Positions 7,223 to 14,408 are shown, counted from the stretch's first letter. The stretch is DNA of 39,575 nt from Gloeomargarita lithophora Alchichica-D10 (GCF_001870225.1 NZ_CP017675.1:1693372-1732946); one strand, 5' to 3'. Notes: generated by a model from the letters alone, not told the origin. Made by a program: numbers and translations.

Positions 7223-8281
7223 TTACAGAAGTTCTAGGGAGCTGGCAAAGCGATTCCACCGGCAAAAATCCAGTTCTGAAGGCCAGGGTTGACCGTTTAG
7301 ATAATTGCCAATCAATTCTGCGGTGATGGGTGCGAGTAAAATCCCATTCCGGTAGTGGCCGGTGGCGAGGGTGAGATTCTCCCAGGGGCTAGGGCCGAGG
7401 ATGGGACATTCATCGGGGGTGACCGGTCGGTAACCCCACCAGGTTTCCAAGATGGGCCAATCCTGGAGCGGGGGATAGGTGTGGATGGCTCGTTCCAGGA
7501 GGCTGTGCAACCCACCTGCGGTGATACCCCCTTGAAACCCCACGTCTTCATTGGTCGCCCCCACCACCAAGCGTCCATCCCGGCGGGGGACGAGGTAGGC
7601 ACTGGCGAAAACCACCTGGTTCAAGGCGGGGGCATGGGGTGCTTGGAGTGCCAGCATTTGCCCTTTGCGGGGGTGGACGGGCAGGGAGAGCAGTTTTTGC
7701 GTCCAAGCACCGGTGGTTAAAATGTAATGCGCCGCTTGATGGGAAGCCTGATGGGTAACGACTTGGGTAATCCGGTCGCCAACCGGTTCGATGCGTACCA
7801 CGGTTTCCTGGGAAAAGAAGTGAACCCCCAGGGTTTGGGCAACGTGACGCAGAACTTGGGTCAGCAAGCGGTTGTCCACCTGGCCATTGTCGGGATACCA
7901 CCACCCGCCCTGGAATTGCGCCCCTAGCCCCGGTTGTTGCCGGTCAAGTTCCCCCCGGTTGAGCCAAATTCCCCTGTGGTATCCCATCGCTTGGCTGGTC
8001 ACCGGCACCAGGATACCGCAAGGCCAGTAACCGGTGGTTTTGCCGGTGCGTTCTTCCAAATCCTGAATCCACGTTGGGTATCGTTGCAAACTGGCCTGAC
8101 ACAAATCGAGCAGGGCACCGGCGGGTATTTGTTCTGCACCGGGGGCGAGCATTCCAGCGGCGGCGGGGGTAGCAGTACTGGGGAAACCGCCCTCCACAAT
8201 TCCCACTTGGCGTTGCGTTTTCGCTAGTTCTACGGCAGTACTTAACCCGATGATGCCGCCGCCGATGATTAAAACATCCAT
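7223..8281 (-). CDS. thiO: glycine oxidase ThiO (FAD-dependent)
   Basis: ThiO oxidises glycine to iminoglycine, a precursor for the thiazole ring of thiamine. The 352-residue protein starts with the FAD-binding motif DVLIIGGGIIGLSTAVELA and has the D-amino-acid-oxidase fold signatures: AAAGMLAPGAEQ after the flavin site, KGQMLAL in the middle, VPRRDGRLVVGATNEDVG, and a C-terminal LTLATGHYRNGILLAPITAE flavin loop. Length and order fit a stand-alone ThiO; in many cyanobacteria ThiO is fused to ThiG, which is not the case here. The gene is transcribed towards the origin, with no partner thiamine gene nearby. Confidence 0.9.
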   Translation of the reverse strand: MDVLIIGGGIIGLSTAVELAKTQRQVGIVEGGFPSTATPAAAGMLAPGAEQIPAGALLDLCQASLQRYPTWIQDLEERTGKTTGYWPCGILVPVTSQAMGYHRGIWLNRGELDRQQPGLGAQFQGGWWYPDNGQVDNRLLTQVLRHVAQTLGVHFFSQETVVRIEPVGDRITQVVTHQASHQAAHYILTTGAWTQKLLSLPVHPRKGQMLALQAPHAPALNQVVFASAYLVPRRDGRLVVGATNEDVGFQGGITAGGLHSLLERAIHTYPPLQDWPILETWWGYRPVTPDECPILGPSPWENLTLATGHYRNGILLAPITAELIGNYLNGQPWPSELDFCRWNRFASSLELL

Positions 8282-8372
8282 ACCTAAACCGATTGCTGAT
8301 CATTAAATGAAGATATGTCTATCGTAACGAAGCCGTATTCATAGTTATTCGGGGGCTGGTTATCAGAGACTT

Positions 8373-8480
8373 GGGCACCTCTAAAAATAGGTAGCTGGGG
8401 TATCGCCCCCGTCAAAGAAGCACCTGTGGTGGATGGTTTTTCAGAATATCTATTTGCAAATCCCGTGAGATTGCTATGGT
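8373..8480. repeat. MITE-like element copy (left end GGGCACCTCTAAAAATAGGT)
   Basis: The left end matches the inverted right end of the copy near 28.0 kb (ACCTATTTTTAGAGGT). The interior carries GGTATCGCCCCCGTC and TCAGAATATCTATTTGC, which recur in the copy near 35.9 kb (GGCACCGCCCCCGT, TCTGAATATCTGTTCGC). Its last bases, GAGATTGCTAT, recur in other copies. It lies directly upstream of the tandem Uma2 genes. Confidence 0.6.
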
Positions 8481-8521
8481 TACTTGTTATATTTTAAGAG
8501 ATAAAGAACAGGGTAACAGCA

Positions 8522-9292
8522 ATGACCCTCACTGGAACACGGTCAGTAATTTATCCCGATAGCGATGGGGAACCCTTGGCAGAGACGCAGACCCATGTGT
8601 GGGTGATATTGAGTTTATTAAGTATGTTGAGCCAGTATTTGGGAGAACGGGCGGTGGTATTTGCCGACCAGTTTTTTTATTACATAGAGGGGAATGCGCG
8701 GGCGAGGGTTGCCCCGGATGTGATGGTGGTGTTTGGGATCGAGCCGGGAATGCGCCGCAGTTATAAACTCTGGGAAGAGGGAGAGATACCGGGGATTATA
8801 TTAGAAATCACCTCCGAAGGGACGAGGGAGACGGATTGGGGATTCAAGAAGAGATTGTATGAACAAATTGGGATTCGGGAGTATTGGTTATTTGACCCGC
8901 TGGGGGAATGGATTGAGGGACAATTGCGGGGTTATCGCTTGAATGAGGATGGGGTATATCGTGCGATTACTAATCCGGTGAGTGAGGTATTGGGGTTACG
9001 GTTGGAAGCGGGTATGGGACGGCTGGATTTGTATCGCTTGGATAATGGGGAAAAGTTACTCACCCTCGATGAATTGGCGCAGGAGTTGGCACAAACCGAA
9101 CAAGATTTGTTCCAAAAAGAACAGGTATTAGAACAGACTCAGCAGGAGTTGCTCCAAAAAGAGCAGACGTTAGAACAAAAAGAACAGACGTTAGCACAAA
9201 CTCAGGAGCAATTAAACCAAGAACGGCAACGGGCAGAGCGGTTAGCGGCGTACTTACGCAGTCAGGGGATGAATCCTGATGAGATTGTCTAA
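8522..9292 (+). CDS. Uma2 family putative endonuclease with coiled-coil tail (copy 1)
   Basis: Residues 1-180 form a Uma2/DUF820 domain with the PD-(D/E)XK residues recognisable as APDVMVVFG, GIILEITSEGT and the Lys-containing GFKKRLYEQIGIREYWLFDP. Residues about 185-256 are a Gln/Glu/Leu-rich coiled coil made of imperfect QKEQ-LEQTQ-QELLQ repeats, ending in RAERLAAYLRSQGMNPDEIV. This short C-terminal motif is shared with the two following genes. The domain portion is almost identical at DNA level to copy 2. Role unknown; the coiled coil suggests oligomerisation or a scaffold. The start is the ATG of MTLTGTRSVIYPDSDGE, with AGGGTAAC upstream. Confidence 0.85.
   Translation: MTLTGTRSVIYPDSDGEPLAETQTHVWVILSLLSMLSQYLGERAVVFADQFFYYIEGNARARVAPDVMVVFGIEPGMRRSYKLWEEGEIPGIILEITSEGTRETDWGFKKRLYEQIGIREYWLFDPLGEWIEGQLRGYRLNEDGVYRAITNPVSEVLGLRLEAGMGRLDLYRLDNGEKLLTLDELAQELAQTEQDLFQKEQVLEQTQQELLQKEQTLEQKEQTLAQTQEQLNQERQRAERLAAYLRSQGMNPDEIV
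8550..9096 (+). repeat. 547-base direct repeat, unit 1 (unit 2 at 9363-9909)
   Basis: The segment recurs 813 bases downstream with a single difference that I can see (A at 8800, T at 9613, a synonymous Ile codon change). Similarity falls off at both borders. It covers most of the Uma2 domain. Confidence 0.93.
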
Positions 9293-9334
9293 CAATCTGG
9301 TTGCTATAGTAGATGAAAGCACTGCATCCCACTC

Positions 9335-10045
9335 ATGACCACAGCCGAAGCACGGTCAGTAGTTTATCCCGATAGCGATGGGGAACCCTTGGCAGAGACG
9401 CAGACCCATGTGTGGGTGATATTGAGTTTATTAAGTATGTTGAGCCAGTATTTGGGAGAACGGGCGGTGGTATTTGCCGACCAGTTTTTTTATTACATAG
9501 AGGGGAATGCGCGGGCGAGGGTTGCCCCGGATGTGATGGTGGTGTTTGGGATCGAGCCGGGAATGCGCCGCAGTTATAAACTCTGGGAAGAGGGAGAGAT
9601 ACCGGGGATTATTTTAGAAATCACCTCCGAAGGGACGAGGGAGACGGATTGGGGATTCAAGAAGAGATTGTATGAACAAATTGGGATTCGGGAGTATTGG
9701 TTATTTGACCCGCTGGGGGAATGGATTGAGGGACAATTGCGGGGTTATCGCTTGAATGAGGATGGGGTATATCGTGCGATTACTAATCCGGTGAGTGAGG
9801 TATTGGGGTTACGGTTGGAAGCGGGTATGGGACGGCTGGATTTGTATCGCTTGGATAATGGGGAAAAGTTACTCACCCTCGATGAATTGGCGCAGGAGTT
9901 GGCACAAACTGAGCAGGAGTTGCTCCAAAAAGAGCAGGATTTAGAGCAAACCCAGAATCAATTAGAACAAGAATGCCAACGGGCAGAGCGGTTAGCGGCG
10001 TACTTACGCAGTCAGGGGATGAATCCTGATGAAATTGGAGGTTAG
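9335..10045 (+). CDS. Uma2 family putative endonuclease with coiled-coil tail (copy 2)
   Basis: This 236-residue protein is a tandem duplicate of the preceding gene, 42 bases downstream. It differs at the extreme N-terminus (MTTAEARSVV instead of MTLTGTRSVI) and in the coiled coil, which is 20 residues shorter because some Gln/Glu repeat units are missing. The catalytic-type residues are all retained. The tail ends RAERLAAYLRSQGMNPDEIGG. A 5-base gap separates it from the third gene, suggesting one transcript for all three. Function unknown. Confidence 0.85.
   Translation: MTTAEARSVVYPDSDGEPLAETQTHVWVILSLLSMLSQYLGERAVVFADQFFYYIEGNARARVAPDVMVVFGIEPGMRRSYKLWEEGEIPGIILEITSEGTRETDWGFKKRLYEQIGIREYWLFDPLGEWIEGQLRGYRLNEDGVYRAITNPVSEVLGLRLEAGMGRLDLYRLDNGEKLLTLDELAQELAQTEQELLQKEQDLEQTQNQLEQECQRAERLAAYLRSQGMNPDEIGG
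9363..9909 (+). repeat. 547-base direct repeat, unit 2 (unit 1 at 8550-9096)
   Basis: Second unit of the near-perfect tandem duplication, with one mismatch to unit 1 at 9613. It covers most of the Uma2 domain of the second gene. Confidence 0.93.
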
Positions 10046-10050
10046 GAAAT

Positions 10051-10758
10051 ATGAAAATGGTGTCAAGTCCCAGTGTAATTTATCCTGATAGCGATGGGCA
10101 ACCGATGGCGGATAATACGTTGCAATTTCGGTGGATTGTATTATTCAAAGAGAATTTGGAATGTTTATTTCGGGATAATTCTGAAGTGTTTGTGGCTGGG
10201 GATTTGCTGTGGTATCCGATGGAGGGGTATCCAGAGATACGGGTTGCCCCGGATGTAATGGTGGCGTTGGGTCGTCCGAAGGGGGAGCGGGGTTCCTACC
10301 GGCAATGGGAAGAAAATGACATAGCGCCCCAAGTCGTGTTTGAGATACTTTCACCGGGGAATCGCTTGGGGGAAATGGTGAAAAAATTCAAGTTCTACGA
10401 TCGGTATGGGATAGAAGAATACTACATTTATGACCCGGATAGAAATGAATTGAGTGGGTTTACTAGAGAAGAGTCAGGATTAAATGTGGTTGAAGAAATA
10501 AATCAGTGGGTAAGTCCCCGTTTAGGAATCCGGTTTGAATTAAATCCTGATGAATTGGTAGTGTATTACCCCAATGATGAGCGATTCAAATCTACAGTGG
10601 AATTGGCGCAACAGTTAGAGCAAACTCAACAGGAATTACTATTAGAAAGGCAACGGGCAAGCCAAGAAACAGAACGAGCGGAACAGGAACGCCAACGGGC
10701 AGAGCGGTTATCAGCCTACCTCCGCAGTCAGGGCATAGACCCCCAGCAAATCCCCTAA
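10051..10758 (+). CDS. Uma2 family putative endonuclease with coiled-coil tail (diverged third gene)
   Basis: This 235-residue protein keeps the same plan as its two neighbours, opening with SVIYPDSDGQPM, but its core is clearly diverged. It has RVAPDVMVALGRPKG, VVFEILSPGNRLGEMVKKFKFYDRYGIEEYYIYDP and a different C-terminal part of the domain, followed by a Gln/Glu/Arg coiled coil and the shared ending RAERLSAYLRSQGIDPQQIP. It belongs to a different Uma2 subgroup, so it is an older paralogue than the tandem pair. It starts 5 bases after copy 2 and probably shares its mRNA. Confidence 0.85.
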   Translation: MKMVSSPSVIYPDSDGQPMADNTLQFRWIVLFKENLECLFRDNSEVFVAGDLLWYPMEGYPEIRVAPDVMVALGRPKGERGSYRQWEENDIAPQVVFEILSPGNRLGEMVKKFKFYDRYGIEEYYIYDPDRNELSGFTREESGLNVVEEINQWVSPRLGIRFELNPDELVVYYPNDERFKSTVELAQQLEQTQQELLLERQRASQETERAEQERQRAERLSAYLRSQGIDPQQIP

Positions 10759-10764
10759 GCAAGC

Positions 10765-10794
10765 AAAAAAGGGGCAGTCAAACGACCGCCCCTT
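10765..10794 (-). terminator. rho-independent terminator of the pilin gene
   Basis: AAGGGGC (10769-10775) pairs with GCCCCTT (10788-10794), with inner GTC/GAC pairing. Read on the minus strand, the hairpin is followed by six T (10770-10765). It lies just beyond the pilin stop codon and could also end the Uma2 transcript from the other side. Confidence 0.85.
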
Positions 10795-10826
10795 ATGACC
10801 TATGCTAGAAAAATTGAACGCTCCAG

Positions 10827-11405
10827 TTACGGCTTACCAGTACGGAAGTCAATGTTGCCACTGCAATCAACCACCGGGGGATCGCCAGTGATGATGGGAG
10901 CGGCGATTTGATCCGTACCTACGTTGGTGGCTTCACAGATACCATCGGGCATATCCACGGAAATTTCGGTCGTGTCACCGGCGGCGGTCGTGATGGTGAT
11001 AACTTTGTCGGTCACGATCACCACGGAAGCAGAGTAGCTCTTCAGGTCTTGGGCACGGCTGTCGCCGAAGGCATCCGCATTGGTATCACCAGAGGCACCA
11101 TTGGCGTAGGTGTAGGTGTAGTTTTTGGTCTCCGTTCCCAAACCCAAGGACAGGGAAGTCCAGTCGGGGGAGAAGGTGCTGTTTTCGGTGCGGAAGGCTT
11201 TTTGCGCCTTCGCCCAGGAACCCAGATAGGTGCGGGCTTCGGACTGTTTGGCCTTGGCGGTCTGAGCCAGGAAGGAAGGCAGGGCAATCGCAGCCAGAAT
11301 ACCAATGATCACGACCACTACCAGCAGTTCCACCAGGGTGAACCCTTCGTTGGCTTTTTTCTTCGCCAAGTGCTGGAGCAGTTTTACTTTCAAGTTAGCG
11401 GCCAT
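10827..11405 (-). CDS. pilA: type IV major pilin (PilA-like)
   Basis: The 192-residue prepilin has a 21-residue basic leader ending in Gly, then FTLVELLVVVVIIGILAAIALPSF. This is the class III signal cut before Phe22 by PilD, with the conserved Glu at mature position 5. The hydrophobic helix is followed by an alpha-1 extension (QSEARTYLGSWAKAQKAFRTE) and a beta domain with two C-terminal Cys (GICEA and VVDCSGN) that probably form the D-region disulfide. It would build type IV pili for motility and DNA uptake. An AGGAG ribosome site lies about 8 bases before the ATG, and a terminator follows. The 200-base 5' region suggests a long leader. Which pilA paralogue it is cannot be told. Confidence 0.93.
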   Translation of the reverse strand: MAANLKVKLLQHLAKKKANEGFTLVELLVVVVIIGILAAIALPSFLAQTAKAKQSEARTYLGSWAKAQKAFRTENSTFSPDWTSLSLGLGTETKNYTYTYANGASGDTNADAFGDSRAQDLKSYSASVVIVTDKVITITTAAGDTTEISVDMPDGICEATNVGTDQIAAPIITGDPPVVDCSGNIDFRTGKP

Positions 11406-11610
11406 GGATGTACTCCTAGAAAAAGAGAGATGATTTATGACTAGGGGTTTGTTTTCCCCATTGCTAACTTACCCAGGCGGTTCACCGGATCGATCAGGGG
11501 GATTGATTATTTTTACTTATCTGTATCAAAGTAGATTTCCCGTAAAAAGACCCTTACCAGTCTATATGAAATATAAGCTAAAATTATCAATGGCTGGTTT
11601 AGCACTCCGG
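11406..11610 (-). promoter_or_regulatory. upstream region of the pilin gene
   Basis: This 205-base gap separates the pilin start from the preceding coiled-coil gene. It is AT-rich near 11510-11600 and contains the ribosome site AGGAG just upstream of 11405. A small hairpin, GGGGAAAACAAACCCC on the minus strand, is the only structure I see. No known riboswitch is recognised. Confidence 0.35.
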
Positions 11611-11988
11611 CTATGGCCGCCCATTGGGGGATTGGCGTTGGAGGAGGTCGAGGATAGATTGACTTTGGGCATAGAGGATGCGGATGTCCTGTTGTGCTTC
11701 AGCCCAACGATTTTGTTGCTCCTGATAGAGTTGGATGAGCATCGCTTGGGCTTCCCGCAGTTCCGCAATGTCACGGGCATTGGCTTGGGTTTGGGCCTTG
11801 AGTTCCTGCATCTCTTCGTGGAACTGGGCAATGTTGCGAGTATTTTCGGCAATCTGAATGGCGTTGGCTTGGGTTTGCGCCTTGAGTTCTTGCATCTCTT
11901 CGTGGAACTGGGCAATATTGCGAGTATTTTCGGCACTGACAGCCGCCAGTTGATTCAACATTTCGGGAGTCCAGTTGGGGGCACTCAT
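11611..11988 (-). CDS. small coiled-coil protein with internal tandem repeat
   Basis: This 125-residue protein has no recognised domain. After a short start (MSAPNWTPEMLNQLAAVS) it carries two tandem 28-residue units, each beginning ENTRNIAQFHEEMQELKAQ, at residues 20-47 and 48-75. Further heptad-like sequence (LREAQAMLIQLYQEQQNRW) follows, and it ends SILDLLQRQSPNGRP. The composition is that of a continuous coiled coil, probably oligomeric and cytoplasmic. Similar short coiled-coil proteins are frequent in cyanobacterial accessory regions. Function unknown. Confidence 0.65.
   Translation of the reverse strand: MSAPNWTPEMLNQLAAVSAENTRNIAQFHEEMQELKAQTQANAIQIAENTRNIAQFHEEMQELKAQTQANARDIAELREAQAMLIQLYQEQQNRWAEAQQDIRILYAQSQSILDLLQRQSPNGRP
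11764..11931 (-). repeat. two tandem 84-base units inside the coiled-coil gene
   Basis: Units 11848-11931 and 11764-11847 encode 28-residue repeats that differ at only two or three residues (IQIA versus RDIA at the end). The DNA is also nearly identical, so the duplication is recent. Confidence 0.85.
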
Positions 11989-12062
11989 GGGCTTGGGGAA
12001 GGGATGATTTTACGCTTTGATTGTAGATGACATACTGCCTCGATACTAAAATACCTGTAAAA

Positions 12063-12082
12063 CAAGGGGCTTAAGCCCCTTG
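12063..12082 (-). terminator. perfect 20-base palindrome, likely terminator of the toxin-antitoxin operon
   Basis: The sequence CAAGGGGCTTAAGCCCCTTG is a perfect palindrome. Read on the minus strand it is followed by TTTTA, so it could terminate transcription coming from the toxin gene at 12253. The flanking GGTTATGGG-CAAGGGGCTTAAG is repeated at 23740-23760, showing that this is a dispersed repeat and not unique. Confidence 0.5.
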
Positions 12083-12132
12083 CCCATAACCCATCCGCCT
12101 GAAAAATGCTGTAATTGGGACAAGTCCAAGTC

Positions 12133-12222
12133 TTAGGCAGAAATTTTTTCATACTTCACCTCTGGAATCCCTATCCTGTCTTTGGCGTGTTCAATGTTCA
12201 TTCCACAAAGCTGTCCTGCCAT
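12133..12222 (-). pseudogene. fragment of a DUF2283 gene
   Basis: Over about 82 bases this segment matches the 3' half of the intact DUF2283 gene at 12816-13022, with only a handful of substitutions. It still reads GMNIEHAKDRIGIPEVKYEK in frame and ends in a stop two residues before the intact gene does. The N-terminal half of the domain is missing. An ATG at 12222 could give a 29-residue peptide, but a functional product is unlikely. Confidence 0.75.
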
Positions 12223-12252
12223 TCGGTGCATACAACCGATTGGTCATGTCCC

Positions 12253-12513
12253 TCACATCTTGGCTATGAGCTTGTCATAGTCGTGATGAGAGCCTATCCA
12301 AATCCATAAATATCCTCCTTCGATTTCTGCGGCTACTGCCCGATAACTTATTCCAACCCTAGCAGACCAGACCTTGCCTACTTTTTTGAACTGCAATGAC
12401 GGATGATAAATATCAGTCTTCAATAGGTCAAAGTTCTTATTAGCAAGACGGCAAATTTCAACGGGTAAGTTTTCGTAACACTCCCAGAAACTCTTTGCTG
12501 TTTTATGTATCAC
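12253..12513 (-). CDS. RelE/ParE-like toxin
   Basis: This 86-residue protein starts with GTG. It reads MIHKTAKSFWECYENLP, then LLKTDIYHPSLQFKKVGKVWSARVGISYRAVAAE, and ends WIWIGSHHDYDKLIAKM. The K-x-W-S-A-R-V-G-x-x-Y-R-A-V segment and the terminal IGSHHDYD are characteristic of a cyanobacteria-rich RelE/HigB-like toxin group, probable ribosome-associated mRNA interferases. Its start overlaps the antitoxin stop by four bases (GTGA), indicating translational coupling. The pair is flanked by an intact and a broken DUF2283 gene. Confidence 0.8.
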   Translation of the reverse strand: MIHKTAKSFWECYENLPVEICRLANKNFDLLKTDIYHPSLQFKKVGKVWSARVGISYRAVAAEIEGGYLWIWIGSHHDYDKLIAKM

Positions 12514-12710
12514 AGGTCTTTTGCTTTCCCTTGATGATACTCAGCCAATGCAGTACTTATTAAAAAATCTAGTTTTCCTGCATTGGAATCTGATTCAATT
12601 TTTTTGTCCCAAACTGATTGATCAAATTCAATAAACCAGTCCCGTAATCTGCTGTATGATTCATGATCGAGTTCTGCAATCTGCTTGGCAATGATTTCTA
12701 ACTGGTTCAT
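12510..12710 (-). CDS. antitoxin partner of the RelE-like toxin
   Basis: This 66-residue protein is helical and acidic. It begins MNQLEIIAKQIAELDHESYSRLRDWFIEFD, continues WDKKIESDSNAGKLDFLISTALAEY, and ends in a basic tail (HQGKAKDL). This layout is typical of a group of small cyanobacterial antitoxins that sit directly before RelE-like toxins. It lies first in a two-gene operon with a 4-base overlap. It presumably binds and blocks the toxin; no DNA-binding motif is evident. Confidence 0.75.
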   Translation of the reverse strand: MNQLEIIAKQIAELDHESYSRLRDWFIEFDQSVWDKKIESDSNAGKLDFLISTALAEYHQGKAKDL

Positions 12711-12751
12711 CTCTACTTCCCATTCAATTTGCCAGGGAAATTATATCATAA

Positions 12752-12820
12752 ATACACCTCTATTTATTTGAATCAATAGAAAATCCCATCGCTAAAGCAC
12801 AGAAATTCGGGAGAACTAGA
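12752..12820. repeat. MITE-like element, left half only
   Basis: Starting ATACACCTCTATTTATTTGAA, this aligns with the left half of the copy near 27.96 kb through AGAAA, the CATCGCT region and GGGAGAACTA. The right half is absent. It lies between the antitoxin start and the DUF2283 stop. Confidence 0.6.
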
Positions 12821-13022
12821 ATTGTTGGGCAGAAATTTTTTCATACTGCACCTCTGGAATCCCTATTCTATCTTTGGCGTGTTCAATTGTCATTCCACAA
12901 AGCTGTCCTTCTGCGTCTAAGTCTAGTAGGGTATTTTGGTCAATTTCTCTTGTCTCCCTTGGACTTTTTTGTGAAAAGGTTATGTATAAAGTGTCCGTAT
13001 CTTCAAAGTATTGAATTTTCAT
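12816..13022 (-). CDS. DUF2283 family protein
   Basis: This 68-residue protein begins MKIQYFEDTDTLYITFSQK and contains REIDQNTLLDLDAEGQLCGMTIEHAK, the pattern of DUF2283 (a small all-beta/alpha domain with conserved D-T-L-Y-I and N-x-L-x-D-x-D). Such proteins often accompany DUF4258 or toxin-like genes, and their function is unknown. Its 3' half is duplicated as the fragment at 12133-12222. It sits two bases downstream of the malate dehydrogenase stop, so it may be expressed from that operon. Confidence 0.8.
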   Translation of the reverse strand: MKIQYFEDTDTLYITFSQKSPRETREIDQNTLLDLDAEGQLCGMTIEHAKDRIGIPEVQYEKISAQQF

Positions 13023-13024
13023 TT

Positions 13025-13981
13025 TTACGCCTCAATGCCTATCCTGGCCTGCTGTAGCACCTGCGCCGCTGTCTGTAATCCGCTGTATTCCCGGTCATTT
13101 AAGGGGATATTCACTACCCGACTGACCCCTTGCCGGTTCACCACCGCCAATAAGCTCAGATAAACTTCCCCCAAATCGTAATACCCCTGCGCCAGACAAC
13201 TGACGGGCATGACCCGCTCCTGATGCCCCAAAATCGCCCCCACCAGATAATCCACCGCCAGGGCGATGCCATAACTGGTACTGCCTTTGCGCCGGATGAC
13301 CTCCTGCCCCGCCCGCAAAACCTGCCCCCACAGCCGTTCCTGCTCCGGGATGGGCATTTCCCAGGGGGCACCCCCCACCGTCACCCGACTCCACAGGGGC
13401 ACGGCTTTGTCGCCATGTTCCCCCAGCACCGGGGCATGGACGCTACTCGCCGCCACCCCCAATTCCTGCGCCAGCAGGGTTTGCCAGCGTGCCATATCCA
13501 ACAAGGTGCCGGAACCGACCACTTTTTCCTTGGGCAGTCCTGACCATTTCCAGGCGTAATAGCTCATCACGTCCACCGGGTTGCTCACCACCACCCACAC
13601 CGCCTCGCCACAGACGGCCTGCAATGCCCCGACAATTTCCCGCAGGATGGCCGCATTTTTCTTCAGCAACGCTAGGCGGCTTTCATCCGCTCCCCGTCGT
13701 GCCCCCGCCGTGATCACCACCACCTGGGCACCGGCGGCCTCTGCATACCCGCCAGCACGCACCCGCAGGGGTTCTCCAAAGGGTAACCCGTGACTCAAAT
13801 CCAGGGCTTCCCCCGCCGCCCGCTGACCGTCTGCGTCAATCAAAACCAATTCATCCGCCCGCTGACGCACGGCCATGGTCAAAGCACAGGCCATCCCTAC
13901 CTGACCCGTGCCCACAATCACCACTTTGCGCCAACCCTGGCTCACCGCCCCCAACCCGTGGGGAATCAGCAAACCCCCCAT
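13025..13981 (-). CDS. mdh: NAD-dependent malate dehydrogenase, lactate-dehydrogenase-like subgroup
   Basis: The 318-residue protein has the LDH/MDH fold: dinucleotide motif VVIVGTGQVGMACAL, then TAGARRGADESR on the mobile loop, the NPVD segment, GSGTLLDMARWQ and the active-site GEHGDKAVPLWS. Catalytic residues equivalent to LDH Arg109, Asp168, Arg171 and His195 are present (local R102, D162, R165, H189). The position equivalent to Gln102, which gives LDH its pyruvate specificity, is Arg96 here, the residue expected for oxaloacetate/malate. I therefore call it malate dehydrogenase, interconverting malate and oxaloacetate. It starts 2 bases after the stop of the upstream membrane-protein gene. 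Confidence 0.82.
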   Translation of the reverse strand: MGGLLIPHGLGAVSQGWRKVVIVGTGQVGMACALTMAVRQRADELVLIDADGQRAAGEALDLSHGLPFGEPLRVRAGGYAEAAGAQVVVITAGARRGADESRLALLKKNAAILREIVGALQAVCGEAVWVVVSNPVDVMSYYAWKWSGLPKEKVVGSGTLLDMARWQTLLAQELGVAASSVHAPVLGEHGDKAVPLWSRVTVGGAPWEMPIPEQERLWGQVLRAGQEVIRRKGSTSYGIALAVDYLVGAILGHQERVMPVSCLAQGYYDLGEVYLSLLAVVNRQGVSRVVNIPLNDREYSGLQTAAQVLQQARIGIEA

Positions 13982-13983
13982 CC

Positions 13984-14298
13984 CTAGGCTGTGGCCTCGG
14001 AAGTCGTGGGGGCAGGGGTTTCACCCGTAGGCCGCACCCGGCGAGTTTGCAGGGCGGATTCTACGGCGTACATTTCTACATGGCTAAACAATGTGGTAAC
14101 AAATGCAAACAACAAAAACGGCAAAGACAGCACCAAAATCAAGCCCATAGCGGCCAAGGCGAAAATCGGACTGGTGGCTAACGCCGACAGGGACACCGCC
14201 AAGCTGAGAAAAATCACCACCAACCAAGCAATTACCTGGCCGTAGATGTCCCCAAATTTTAAGGTACATACGAACCGATAACGGTTGAACTTATCCAC
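13984..14298 (-). CDS. small two-helix membrane protein, unknown
   Basis: This 104-residue protein has two hydrophobic segments, IYGQVIAWLVVIFLSLAVSL at about residues 18-40 and an Ala/Leu-rich stretch ending LVLSLPFLLFAFVTTLF at about 45-68. It then has a cytoplasmic-type tail ending in a Pro/Thr/Glu-rich stretch (GETPAPTTSEATA). No family is recognised. It lies between the carboxysome operon and the dehydrogenase on the same strand, 110 bases after ccmN. The gap to mdh is 2 bases, which implies co-transcription with mdh. Confidence 0.65.
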   Translation of the reverse strand: MDKFNRYRFVCTLKFGDIYGQVIAWLVVIFLSLAVSLSALATSPIFALAAMGLILVLSLPFLLFAFVTTLFSHVEMYAVESALQTRRVRPTGETPAPTTSEATA

Positions 14299-14408
14299 AG
14301 CAGTCGCCTCAAAAACTCGTATCTAAAACTTAACAGAACGATGCAATCCTGCCCCGATTTTGGACAAAAATTGTCATATCCTGCCAAAAACTGCAATCAA
14401 TCGCAACT

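Noticed and set aside
11437-12030. Long open frame on the + strand with Leu/Gly-rich translation
   Set aside because: It lies opposite the coiled-coil gene at 11611-11988, its repeats mirror that gene's repeats, and it has no ribosome site or recognisable domain.
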